From DASXKD01 sp963734725 (lineage in GTDB: Bacteria > Actinomycetota > Actinomycetes > Streptosporangiales > Streptosporangiaceae), in assembly GCA_963734725.1 (NCBI GenBank), contig CAVTIX010000026.1:1-46379 (forward strand): a DNA stretch of 46,379 nucleotides, written 5' to 3'. The notes beneath the pieces are model-generated. The model did no database searches. It had not been told where the DNA came from and saw only the letters and a program-made list of their open reading frames with translations. The position numbers were made by a program, and so were the translations under genes. Every line of letters begins with the position of its first letter. Within the stretch, counting starts at the first letter, position 1. This document shows, piece by piece, positions 25,572-33,817 of the stretch.

Positions 25572-27091
25572 GGCACCTCTATGACGATCATGGTCGGCCC
25601 GCCGGGCGGGCTGCTCACGGCCAGGATGCCGTCGAACGTACCCAGCCGCCGCTCGATCCCGGTCAGGCCGCCGCCCCGGGCCGGGTCGGCGCCGCCGCAG
25701 CCGTCGTCGGCGACCTCGGCCCGCAGCATGCCGCGGGCGTGCCGGATCCGGACCTGGGCCTGGCGGGCGCCGGAGTGCTTGACCGCGTTGGTGAGCGCCT
25801 CGGCGACGGCGAAGTAGCAGGCGGACTCGACCGGCGCGTCGAGCCGCCCGGGCAAGACGATGTCGGTCTCGGTGCGCAGCGGGGTGTCTAGGGCCAGCGC
25901 CCGGACCGCCTCGCCCAGGCCGCGGTCGGCCAGCACCGGGGGGTAGATGCCGCGGACCAGGTTCCGCAGCTCGGTGAGAGCCTTGGACGAGGCTTCCCGG
26001 GCCTCGGCCACCAGCGCGACTGCGGCTTGCGGGCTGGCCGGGATCAGGTGCTCGGCGGCCCGCAGGCTCATGCCCAGGGCGACCAGCCGGGCCTGCGCCC
26101 CGTCGTGCAGGTCCCGCTCCACCCGCCGCAGCTCGGCCGCGGCGCTGTCCACCGCGTCGGCCCGGGTCTGGGTCAGCTGCTCCACCCGCCCGGCCAGGTC
26201 GGCGTCGGGTTCGGGCCGCAGCAGGACGCGTGCGTGCGGGATGGCCGTGCGGGGCAGCAGCCAGAGCCCGAAGGCCAGCATCAGGCCTCCCTCGAGGCCG
26301 GCCCCGGCGGCCCAGGTCGTGCCGTCGACCAGCACGGCGCCGAATCTCAGCGTGCCGTAATTCGTGACGAACGGCGCCGAGGGCCAGGAGAGCGCGAGCG
26401 CGATCCCGTAGAGCCCCAGGGCTATCAGGCCGGCCGCCGCCAGATCCGCCGCACCGGCCGGGAACCACCACACGATGAGGAGCACGGCCGCCGCCACGGC
26501 CAGGTTCCACAGGATGTTCCACCAGCTCGGGCTGAACCCGTAGTTCGGCCCGGCCAGCTCGATGGCCACCGCGGCCACCGGCACGAGCAGCAGGCGCCAC
26601 CGTGGCTTGCGCCCGAGCAGCAGCCCGGCCAGGCGGGAGCGCCGGCCCACCGTCCGCCAAAGCAGCCACAGGCCGAGGGCCAGGAACGCATAGGCCTGCG
26701 GCAGCACGAATTCGGTCCGGTACGAGCCGGCGCCAGCCAGCACCAGGCCGTACAACTTCTGGACGGCGTCGCCGCGCTGGTAGGCGCGGACCAGCAGGAA
26801 GCCATACAGCCCGAGCGCGATCAGCGCGACCGCCACCAGCCACGCGGCCTGCCGTGGCAGCAGGACCAGCACCAGCCCGGCGATCAGCATCGCGATCAGG
26901 GCAGGCCAGTGATTCACCCCGGTCAGCCCGAACAAGCTGATAGCCAGGGCCAGCAGGACCAGGCCCCAGCGCATCTCCCGAAGACGCCCCCGCGGGGTCT
27001 TCGGCCCCGCGCCGCAGGCCTCCATCCGGCGCATGCTGAGCCAGATGCATCCCGCGGTGTACGCCGCGATGAGGATCGTCCACTTCGCCAT
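25535..27091 (-). CDS. DesK/NarX-like sensor histidine kinase
   Basis: A 518-residue membrane kinase. The N-terminal ~290 residues contain about eight hydrophobic segments (for example MRWGLVLLALAISLFGLTG) with no large extracellular domain. HisKA_3 has the phosphoacceptor His329 in RVERDLHDGAQARLVALGMS. The ATPase domain has AEALTNAVKHSGA (N box) and DDGCGG (G box). It should autophosphorylate and signal to a NarL-type regulator. The partner gene overlapping its end is truncated, so it is now effectively an orphan. ATG 27091 is chosen for AGGAG 6 nt upstream; the frame stays open to 27199 but with no better site. Confidence 0.87.
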   Translation of the reverse strand: MAKWTILIAAYTAGCIWLSMRRMEACGAGPKTPRGRLREMRWGLVLLALAISLFGLTGVNHWPALIAMLIAGLVLVLLPRQAAWLVAVALIALGLYGFLLVRAYQRGDAVQKLYGLVLAGAGSYRTEFVLPQAYAFLALGLWLLWRTVGRRSRLAGLLLGRKPRWRLLLVPVAAVAIELAGPNYGFSPSWWNILWNLAVAAAVLLIVWWFPAGAADLAAAGLIALGLYGIALALSWPSAPFVTNYGTLRFGAVLVDGTTWAAGAGLEGGLMLAFGLWLLPRTAIPHARVLLRPEPDADLAGRVEQLTQTRADAVDSAAAELRRVERDLHDGAQARLVALGMSLRAAEHLIPASPQAAVALVAEAREASSKALTELRNLVRGIYPPVLADRGLGEAVRALALDTPLRTETDIVLPGRLDAPVESACYFAVAEALTNAVKHSGARQAQVRIRHARGMLRAEVADDGCGGADPARGGGLTGIERRLGTFDGILAVSSPPGGPTMIVIEVPCALLSPGTFSS

Positions 27092-27828
27092 GCCGGGCTC
27101 CTGCCGTGCCACGGTCGGCTGGCCGCCGATTGCCCTCCATGATGGCGGAGACCGCGCAGGCCACGCCATGGGCCGGCACCCACCCTGCGGTAGGTCCACC
27201 CCTACCGCAGCGAGGTGTGTGACTCGGGAGACCCCGTGGTCAGGGTGAACCGCCCCGGAGTTCCCGGGGACTCTGAACTCGCCGGGGTTCCTCTGTGTTT
27301 GTCAGGTAGGCCGGGAGCGGGGTCGTAGAGTTGCAGTGGCGGGCCCAGGAAGTGACTTATCCGAAGAGCTGGCGGTCGGGGTTGAGCCGGCCGCGCTGGA
27401 TGTCCGAGACGCCCCGGGTTTCCTCCCGGGCTCCACCGAACGGGCAACACATCATCCGGCCCGGCACGCATAACGGCCAATCACGTGCGCAACGCACCAG
27501 TTGCCCGGCCGCCGGTGAGAACGTCCAGAACGGCGGGCAGGCGCGCATTCGCCGGGAGCGGGAGAGATCACGCGGTGTGACATAAGGCCTGGGCGGCTGC
27601 GCGGCCCGGTCGATTCGGCGCTTGGCCGCATCCCGCTTGGCTTGGCAGGCGCTCTAGGCGGCTGGATCGGGGCGTTCGCTGGTGACGGGGGCCGCTGTCG
27701 GGCGGCTGGCCTGGGCCCCGATCCGGTCAGGAATCGAGAAGCGGCCCGGTGTGGCCGGGCCTAGCCTTGGGGCAGAAGGGCCGGGAGGACACCCGGGCCG
27801 CTGAGCGTCAAAGAAGGGAAGCCCGGGG
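27092..27828. other. Gene-poor interval with IS3-like end and leader structures
   Basis: No convincing gene. At about 27246-27290 the sequence TGAACCGCCCCGGAGTTCC and following GGGGACTC resembles terminal repeats of actinobacterial IS3-family elements, but no transposase frame is present, so at most a relic end. CCCGGGTTTCCTCCCGGG near 27415 is a small hairpin. GCGGCCCGG (27741-27749) can pair with CCGGGCCGC (27793-27801), enclosing the leader of the next gene. Short frames on both strands are Arg/Pro-rich and unconvincing. Confidence 0.4.
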
Positions 27829-28278
27829 ATGCCCGCGAAGAATGCCATGACCGAGTCCGGCGGCTTCAGCGCCCAGGAGCGCGCCGCGATGAAAAAGCGC
27901 GCCGCCGAGTTGCGCGCCGAGGGCAACAAGGGCGCCAAGCAGGCCGATGGCCTGCAGGCGGCCCTGGACAGCATCGCCGAGATGGCGCCGGCCGATCGCG
28001 CGCTCGCCGGGCGGGTGCATGTGACGGTCACCGCGGCCGCCCCCGGGCTGTCGCCGAAGACCTGGTACGGGATGCCCGCGTACGCGAACTCCGACGGCAA
28101 GATCGTCGTGTTCTTCCAGAACGCGGGCAAGTTCGGCTACCGCTACTCGACCCTGGGCTTCCAGGACACCGCGAACCTCGACGACGGCGACGTGTGGCCG
28201 GTGACGTACGCGCTGAAGCAGTGGAGCCCGGCGGTGGAGAAGAAAGTCACCGAGCTGGTGCAGGCCGCCATCTCCTGA
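27829..28278 (+). CDS. DUF1801/YdhG-like protein
   Basis: A 149-residue cytoplasmic protein. After a basic N-terminal helix (SAQERAAMKKRAAELRAE) comes the conserved core seen in YdhG/DUF1801-type proteins: a substrate-like pocket strand VTAAAPGLSPKTWYGMPAYA, then KIVVFFQNAGKFGYRYSTLG. The superfamily includes the Bacillus FrataxIn-like iron-binding YdhG, but biochemical roles for most members are unknown. GAAGGGAAG lies about 9 nt before ATG 27829. It stands alone, with a structured leader. Confidence 0.7.
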   Translation: MPAKNAMTESGGFSAQERAAMKKRAAELRAEGNKGAKQADGLQAALDSIAEMAPADRALAGRVHVTVTAAAPGLSPKTWYGMPAYANSDGKIVVFFQNAGKFGYRYSTLGFQDTANLDDGDVWPVTYALKQWSPAVEKKVTELVQAAIS

Positions 28279-28317
28279 CCGGCCCCCCCCGCACCGCCGG
28301 AACCGCTCACCCACACC

Positions 28318-28509
28318 TTGCGCGCCGTCACCACGAAGACCATCAGCTGGCCAGCAAGCACGGCCCCATCGCAAGCATCGCCGGGGCAAACCGGGACGGT
28401 GACCGGGGGGACCGGGGCCTTGAAGGGAGCCACCGGGACGATCACCGCCAAGGACCTCAACAAGAGCGGTACCCGGACCGAGGTCACGATTACCTACACC
28501 ACCCCGTAG
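28318..28509 (+). pseudogene. C-terminal fragment of a secreted barrel-like protein
   Basis: A 63-codon frame, starting only with TTG and lacking a ribosome binding site or signal peptide. It contains GGTGALKGATGTITAKDLNK, then TRTEVTITYTTP at the end. The GGTGA-x-x-G-x-x-G motif matches the allene-oxide-cyclase-like family of the secreted protein at 8931-9440. It looks like the last third of such a gene, its 5' part lost; a poly-C run (about 28282-28290) lies just upstream. Confidence 0.4.
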
Positions 28510-28636
28510 CGGGCGCACCCCTGCAGGAGCCAGGTCCGCGAGCCCGGCTCACAACGCCGGCGTGGCAAAGCGGGCCTCGCCCGGGGAGAGGCGGAGCCCT
28601 CGCCGTGGCCCGCTGCTGGCACTCGGTGCGGCGTTG

Positions 28637-29653
28637 TTACCGGTAGGCGAGCACGACCCAGACCTGGCCCGGGGTGAACGTCATCGGCTGGCCGGACGCG
28701 GTAGTGAAAGCAGTGCCGGCGTTCGCGTCCGGCCGGGACCAATGGGTGGTCCAGGCCTTGCCGTCGCGCAGGACCAGCGCGGTGCCCGACCCGGTGCTCT
28801 CGGCATACGGCGGGGGCTTGCCGTACTCCAGGAACCGGGAGGTGCGCACTGTGGTGTGCTGGATCACCACCGTGGCCGGTGACAGGCGTCCGCCATCGGT
28901 GGTCACCGCTGGCCTGCCGTCCATCGACACCAGCCAGCGCCCCTTGGCCGCGGACCAGGTGAAGCGGAACGAGGCCGCCGGGTAGGACACCGACGCCGAC
29001 CGGGTGGCCGTGCCGCCGGGCGGCGGCGGGCCGAACCGGAACCCGATGTCGCGCGCCTTGCTCGCGCCCCGGGCCTGCGCCAGCAACCGCCGGGTGCGGG
29101 CGTACAGGTTGTAGGGGGCGATCCGGCTGGTGTCCCGGTAGTATCCGCGGGTGATGCCGGAATACAGGTTCACGATCCTGGCGGTCCGCTGAATATAGGG
29201 CAGCAGCGTGGCCGTGGCGCCGGAGTAGGCGAACGCGGGACGGCCGAACTGGCGCAGCAGTTCCAGGTCGTCCTCCCGCGCGCTGCGCACCGGCCCGATC
29301 ACGGGCGGGTAGCGCGAGGAGAAGACCGCCAGGAACCGGCTCAGCCCGCCTTCGACCGGCAGCACGTACACGAGGTCCGCGCGGGTGAGCCCGGTCTGCG
29401 GCCGCGCATTCACGATGTTGTCGATCTTCACCGCGAGCACCCGGTTCAGCGCGGGCACCGGCTCGCCGGTGAACGGCGACAGCAACGGCCGGGCGGTGGG
29501 CGAGGGTGTCGCCGACACCGGAGTCGCCTGGCCGCCACCGCGGACCGCCAGCAGCACACCGGTCACCAGGCCAGCCAAGACAACGACGGCCGCCACCGCG
29601 ATGACGGCCTTGTTCCGGATCCAGCTCATCGCACCGGGCCGGCTCGCGCGCAC
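28637..29653 (-). CDS. DUF3048 (YerB-like) membrane-anchored protein
   Basis: A 338-residue protein with one N-terminal hydrophobic segment (KAVIAVAAVVVLAGLVTGVL), a Ser/Thr/Pro linker, then an extracytoplasmic DUF3048 domain. Family features include LAVKIDNIVNARPQTGLTRA, IGPVRSARE, and the C-terminal part (YAESTGSGTALVLRDGKAW then FTPGQVWVVL). Bacillus YerB is the family name-giver; function is unknown, possibly in cell-wall or envelope processes. The start is uncertain: GTG 29653 or ATG 29629, neither with a strong Shine-Dalgarno. It stands as a single transcription unit. Confidence 0.82.
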   Translation of the reverse strand: MRASRPGAMSWIRNKAVIAVAAVVVLAGLVTGVLLAVRGGGQATPVSATPSPTARPLLSPFTGEPVPALNRVLAVKIDNIVNARPQTGLTRADLVYVLPVEGGLSRFLAVFSSRYPPVIGPVRSAREDDLELLRQFGRPAFAYSGATATLLPYIQRTARIVNLYSGITRGYYRDTSRIAPYNLYARTRRLLAQARGASKARDIGFRFGPPPPGGTATRSASVSYPAASFRFTWSAAKGRWLVSMDGRPAVTTDGGRLSPATVVIQHTTVRTSRFLEYGKPPPYAESTGSGTALVLRDGKAWTTHWSRPDANAGTAFTTASGQPMTFTPGQVWVVLAYR

Positions 29654-30190
29654 CTCGCGCGCTGGACGGCCGCGCCTTCCGATGCCATTCTGCTGCGCAT
29701 TTAACAGGAATACCTAATAGCAAGGATCAATGCGCGGGGCGACGGGCCAGCCTGGCTGACGAGCCACCCGGTGAACAGCGTCTGGTGTAGCGACTCAGCG
29801 GCATCCCGAAGCCATCGTGCACCAGAGCGATCCCGCCGAAGACCCCAGCAGCCCCGACCAGCAGGAGCAACCCAGCGAGAATTCAGGTCGGCCAGGCACG
29901 GCGCTCAGCCACCGGGCCGTGGTCGGCTGCCCAACGGCCCTGCGTCCGGGGCGCGGAAGCCGACGTCCAGAACAGGTGGCCGCGCGTCTGGCTCAGAACA
30001 TCCCATTCTGGACGCGGGGAAGGTGGTCATTTAGCGGCGGAGCCGCCGCCCATATCGGTTGTGCGCGCAGCAATGACCGAGTATTCGTCACAGAGTGTCA
30101 TGATTATCGCGAGGCTGTCTGGCAGGTGCTGAGCACCGAGGGTCAGCATCGGTGTGGCGGCGGCGCCGGTCGCGGGTGGGGCCAGGCGAG
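29654..30190. other. Intergenic region, no gene seen
   Basis: 537 bp between the DUF3048 gene's start and the end of the DUF1345 gene. Open frames on the plus strand (29771-30034, 29817-30194) have shuffled-looking Arg/Pro/Ser composition and no ribosome binding site. An AT-richer patch at about 29695-29725 (TTTAACAGGAATACCTAATAG) probably holds the promoter of the DUF3048 gene. A short hairpin GCGGCGGAGCCGCCGC lies near 30034. Confidence 0.4.
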
Positions 30191-30874
30191 TTAGCGGAAC
30201 AGGCCGGAGATGAGATTGACCGAGCCCGCGACGATGACCACGCCGAACACGTACGACAAGAGGGCGTGGGCGAGCACGGTGCGCCGGATCTGGGGGTCGC
30301 GCAGGGTGGTGTCGGACACCTGGTAGGTCATGCCAATGGTGAATGCGACGTAGGCGAAGTCGCGGTAGCTGGGATGTTGCTGCCCGTCTTCGGCGCCGAA
30401 CTCGATGCCGCCGGGCGTGGACCGGAAATGCTGATCGGCGTAGCGCAGGGTGTAGACGGTGTTGATCAGCGTCCACGACAGCACTACGGTCAGCACGGCG
30501 GCGCCGATCAGTAGCGCCCGTGGCGCGCCGCTGTGCCGCCCCGCCAGGTGAAGCGCGTAACCCGCGCCGAGGAGGCTGGCGACGCTAGCGCCCAGCAGCA
30601 GCGTCCTGGCGGAGCCTTCCGTCTGGTCTTCGCGGCCAGCGAACTGCGCCGCGCGTGCGCTGTCGGCTCGGATAATGATCGGCCAGGTGGTCAAGAGGAA
30701 GGCGAGCGCGGCGGCGTCCCAGCCGCCGACCAGTGCCAGGCCCCAGGTCACGAACGGAAGCAGAACAACAGCGACAATCAGTCCGGCGCTGAGCACCGTG
30801 ACTGCACGCCGCATGGCGAGGGCATGCCAGCCAAGCCAGCGGTGATACAGGGTGGGTGCCGGGACGCCGGTCAT
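30191..30874 (-). CDS. DUF1345 integral membrane protein
   Basis: A 227-residue membrane protein of the DUF1345 family. About five hydrophobic segments are visible, including AVTVLSAGLIVAVVLLPFVT and TVLAHALLSYVFGVVIVAGS. Family hallmarks are WTLINTVYTLRYADQHF, then SYRDFAYVAFTIGMTYQVSD and the ion-channel-like C-terminal stretch. The role of the family is not established. ATG 30874 has GGGGAA about 11 nt upstream; ATG 30910 is a possible longer start. It follows the DsbA-like gene on the same strand after ~200 bp. Confidence 0.8.
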   Translation of the reverse strand: MTGVPAPTLYHRWLGWHALAMRRAVTVLSAGLIVAVVLLPFVTWGLALVGGWDAAALAFLLTTWPIIIRADSARAAQFAGREDQTEGSARTLLLGASVASLLGAGYALHLAGRHSGAPRALLIGAAVLTVVLSWTLINTVYTLRYADQHFRSTPGGIEFGAEDGQQHPSYRDFAYVAFTIGMTYQVSDTTLRDPQIRRTVLAHALLSYVFGVVIVAGSVNLISGLFR

Positions 30875-31085
30875 CGTCTGAGTGTTCCCCACGTGCCCCT
30901 GGCGTGTCATTCCCTGGCCGCCGGCGCGGCTCGCCCCGCCCACCAATCACCCGGCCGACCAGCCGGTGCGCGGGGTCCTCCGGGCGGGCGCCGCCAGACT
31001 GGCGGCTCACATCCACCAGCTCACAAGTCTCCGGCCGTAGCGCAAAGCCGCCGCTGGTGGCGGGCGCAGCGGGCGCCTCTACGGA

Positions 31086-31658
31086 TCAGCGCCCGCCGCC
31101 TGCCGCAGCAACTGCGGCACTAATCGGCCCGGCCTCCGGCCTGACGAGCGCGCCTGCGACCAGGACGGTCGGCGTCGCGTCCACTCCCAGCGCGGCGGCG
31201 CGCGCGGTCACATACGGCGGCCAGTCCAGATACGGTGCATCAGACACGCACGTGGTGAACGCCGCGTCGTCCAGCCCCACAGCCCGGCCCAGGCCGGCCA
31301 GCTCGGCATCGGTCAGCCCGGGCCCGCCCTCGGGGGGCTGGCTGACGAACAGCGCGTGCGCATACTCGGCGAACCGTCCCCGGTCAGCGGCGCAGCCCGA
31401 CGCCGCAGCCGCGCGCGTGGAGTAGCTCGTCGTCAACGCCTCATCCAGGAAATTCATGGGGTGGTAGACCAGGCTGACCTGCCCGCCGGACACCAGGCCG
31501 GAAAGCGCCGGCCCTGCCGACAGCTCAAACCGCCGGCAGAACGGGCACAGGAAGTCGATAAAAGCATCGACGCGGACCGGGCCGCGCCCGACCATTATTC
31601 CGTCGCCTTCTCCCGTCGCGCCGGCGGGAAGGCGGCTCGGGACAGTCAGATCAGTCAT
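31086..31658 (-). CDS. DsbA-family thiol oxidoreductase
   Basis: A 190-residue thioredoxin-fold protein with the active-site pair Cys38-Pro-Phe-Cys41 in DAFIDFLCPFC, a helical insertion, and the cis-proline region VDATPTVLVAGALV. Actinobacterial relatives are annotated as DsbA family or thioredoxin-domain proteins. No signal peptide is present, so it is probably cytoplasmic or membrane-associated rather than a classical exported DsbA. ATG 31658 has GGAG 6 nt upstream; a longer frame to 31700 lacks such a site. Substrates are unknown. Confidence 0.82.
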   Translation of the reverse strand: MTDLTVPSRLPAGATGEGDGIMVGRGPVRVDAFIDFLCPFCRRFELSAGPALSGLVSGGQVSLVYHPMNFLDEALTTSYSTRAAAASGCAADRGRFAEYAHALFVSQPPEGGPGLTDAELAGLGRAVGLDDAAFTTCVSDAPYLDWPPYVTARAAALGVDATPTVLVAGALVRPEAGPISAAVAAAGGGR

Positions 31659-31904
31659 GGATCGCTCCAGTAAGAACTCGGCAGGCGCACCGTCCGGCAA
31701 GGGGTGCCGCCGACCGCGGCCACATGGTCATTGTCGCCCGCCTTCGTCAGCGGCGGCCGCACCACGTCTGCGAGAAACTCTGGTAGCCGAGCTGGGTGCG
31801 TGCCTTGCGGTCCTTCATGACGAACCAAAGGACGTGAGCGATGGTATGGAATGCGTTGGCGGGCGGCGATAAGGAGCGGACATTTGCAATCATGCACCGG
31901 TGGC

Positions 31905-32837
31905 CTAGCAGCAGACCCGTGGCATGACTTCGCCTGCGATCAGCTCAATCTGGCGCCGTTCGTCACCTACTGGCCAAAAATGGACTCGCTGACAGCCTGC
32001 GCGGGCATAGCGAGACAGCAACTCCGCGCACTCTTGTGCCGAGCCAACGCAGATCCGGTCGCGTAGCTCCGCCGGGTCTTTGTTGATCAGCGGACCGACA
32101 ACCTCGGACAGGACCCGTTCCGCATCTGAGCGCTTATCGGTGATCCAGGCCCACATCGTGACCAGCGCATGCGGGAAATCGCCTGCCGGCCTGCCCTGTC
32201 CTTCGAGCTCTGCGCTGAGTAGATTCATGGCCGTGGCAAAGGCCTCAGGTGTGGTGTTGTACGCGGAGGCAAGCCAGCCATCGCCAAGACAGGCGACGCG
32301 GCGCAACCCAGCTGGAGAGCCCCAGCTTCCAATCCACAGCGGGATCCCGTGGCCCTGCCGCGGCGATGGGGACAGCCGCGCCGCAGGCGCGGGATAGTAG
32401 GTGCCGCTGACGGCGGCCGCCCCCGGCCCGAGCAAGGCTTTGAGCAGGCGGGCCGCCTCATCAAAGCGCTGCCACCGTTGCCCGAAGGGCACTCCCACTG
32501 CCTCATAGTCGGCCTTGGATGAACCTGGGCCAAGGCCAGCGATCACGCGGCCATCGGACAAGATGTCTAGCGCGCAGAGCGCCTTCGCCAACGGCACCGG
32601 CCCGCGCAGTGACGCCAGCGCAAGAGTTGTCACAAGCTTCATCCCGCCAGAACGCCCGGCCACCGCGGCCAAGGCAGTGAGGCCATCGAGCCAGGGCGCA
32701 GAGAACAGAAAATGATCGTTGGCTGAGATCGCCGCGAACCCGCACTCCCGCGCGGCGTCCACGGTCTCGGCGAGCCGACGGAATGAAAACCCTTCGCCGC
32801 TGAAGTCGATCAACGGCAAATGAACACCAGCGTCCAT
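31905..32837 (-). CDS. LLM class F420-dependent oxidoreductase
   Basis: A 310-residue luciferase-like TIM-barrel protein. It shows the bacterial luciferase-like start MDAGVHLPLIDFSGEGFSFR, the SANDH motif, LALASLRGPVPLAKALCALD, SDGRVIAGLGPGSSKADYEA and GIPLWIGSWGSPAGLRRVA. In actinobacteria such proteins normally use F420 or FMN; the substrate is not predictable. ATG 32837 has GGGAG about 12 nt upstream. It lies 102 bp after the unknown gene of the kinase operon on the same strand and may be read through from it. It ends with two cysteines. Confidence 0.85.
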   Translation of the reverse strand: MDAGVHLPLIDFSGEGFSFRRLAETVDAARECGFAAISANDHFLFSAPWLDGLTALAAVAGRSGGMKLVTTLALASLRGPVPLAKALCALDILSDGRVIAGLGPGSSKADYEAVGVPFGQRWQRFDEAARLLKALLGPGAAAVSGTYYPAPAARLSPSPRQGHGIPLWIGSWGSPAGLRRVACLGDGWLASAYNTTPEAFATAMNLLSAELEGQGRPAGDFPHALVTMWAWITDKRSDAERVLSEVVGPLINKDPAELRDRICVGSAQECAELLSRYARAGCQRVHFWPVGDERRQIELIAGEVMPRVCC

Positions 32838-32939
32838 GACCGCTCATTCTCCCACCCGGCCGACGGCGGTCCGCGTCCAACGTGGCTGCAAGGACGAGCC
32901 CCGTTCCGGGCCTGGGGCGATTATCCCCTGCGGTTGCCG

Positions 32940-33817
32940 TTAACGTCCTTGCAGGTACTGCAATCGCTCTCGCGCCTTGTCCGCCCGGCCAGTGCGTTCG
33001 TGCGTGGCCGCGAGCTTGAGGGCACGGTCGAGGTCGGTCTGGGTGACCAGGCCGTTGCCGAGGAGGAATTCTGGGAGCTCGCGCTGATGGCCCTGCTCCT
33101 TCCAGATACAGCGCTGAAGCTCCCGCTTGTAATCGGAGACCGTGCCCGGCCCGTTCAGGTCGAGCGCGATGGCGACGTCGGTCATCGGCACGGTCTGCGG
33201 CGCGGACATGGCGCCACGGATGAAGTGCTGGTAGTAGTAGGCGATCGTCATGCAGGCCATGCCGTTGCGGTCAAAGAACGCTCTGACGTTCGCCGCCGCG
33301 TCGGGCAGCGGCGGGTTGCCGTTCGCCCAGGGCCGGTTTTCTGCCGTGGGCGGCTGGTCGTCCCCGGGCGAGTCCATTGGATGACCCTGGCTGTCTGCGG
33401 GCGCGCTGATGCGCAGCGCCAGCACCCACTTGCCGACGCTGACCAGCCATACGCCGTCGGCGAGGCGCACCGGGAGGGTCTCGTGCTGCGCCGTGGCGAC
33501 CGGCAGGACGTAGGCGGCCGCCCCCTCGACGGCCTCACAGCTCAGCGGAGACCCGGCGCGGTACGGCGCCACGTACACCAGATACGTCGGATCGCGGCTG
33601 AACAGTTCCCACCCGTGGTCCACGTATCGCAGTGCGGCGCAGCGCGGGGAACGGTGCAGCGTCTGATCCTCACTCGCGCTCAGCAGCCTGCGGTCAAGCC
33701 ACACGATCTCATCAAGGGCGCACTCCACCCACCCGCCGCTTCCCCGTGACCAGATCGCGAGCCCAACTCGACCCGGGGGCACCGGGCCTGTCATCCCGCG
33801 GGCGGGGCGGGCATCAT
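32940..33817 (-). CDS. Unknown protein downstream of the DUF4407 kinase, probable frameshift near start
   Basis: About 290 residues, no recognised domain. Visible parts: GRVGLAIWSRGSGGWVECAL, a beta-rich first half, then FFDRNGMACMTIAYYYQHFI and a helical C-terminus ending RTGRADKARERLQYLQ. No signal peptide or membrane helix. ATG 33817 overlaps the kinase stop as ATGA and has AGGAGG 7 nt upstream, yet its frame stops after 8 codons. One C added to CCC at 33795-33797 would join it to the long frame (corrected length exactly 293 codons). Otherwise the start is ATG 33794 (284 residues) or ATG 33833. Tight coupling suggests it works with the kinase, as substrate or effector; that is inference. 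Confidence 0.6.

Noticed and set aside
27240..27300. Possible IS3-family terminal repeat
   Set aside because: Only one end-like sequence and no transposase or second end; kept as a remark in the interval entry.
31747..31872. Minus-strand frame reading NAFHTIAHVLWFVMKDRK and ending after TWCGRR
   Set aside because: Could be the tail of a lost gene between the DsbA-like and LLM genes, but it has no start codon context and I recognise no family.
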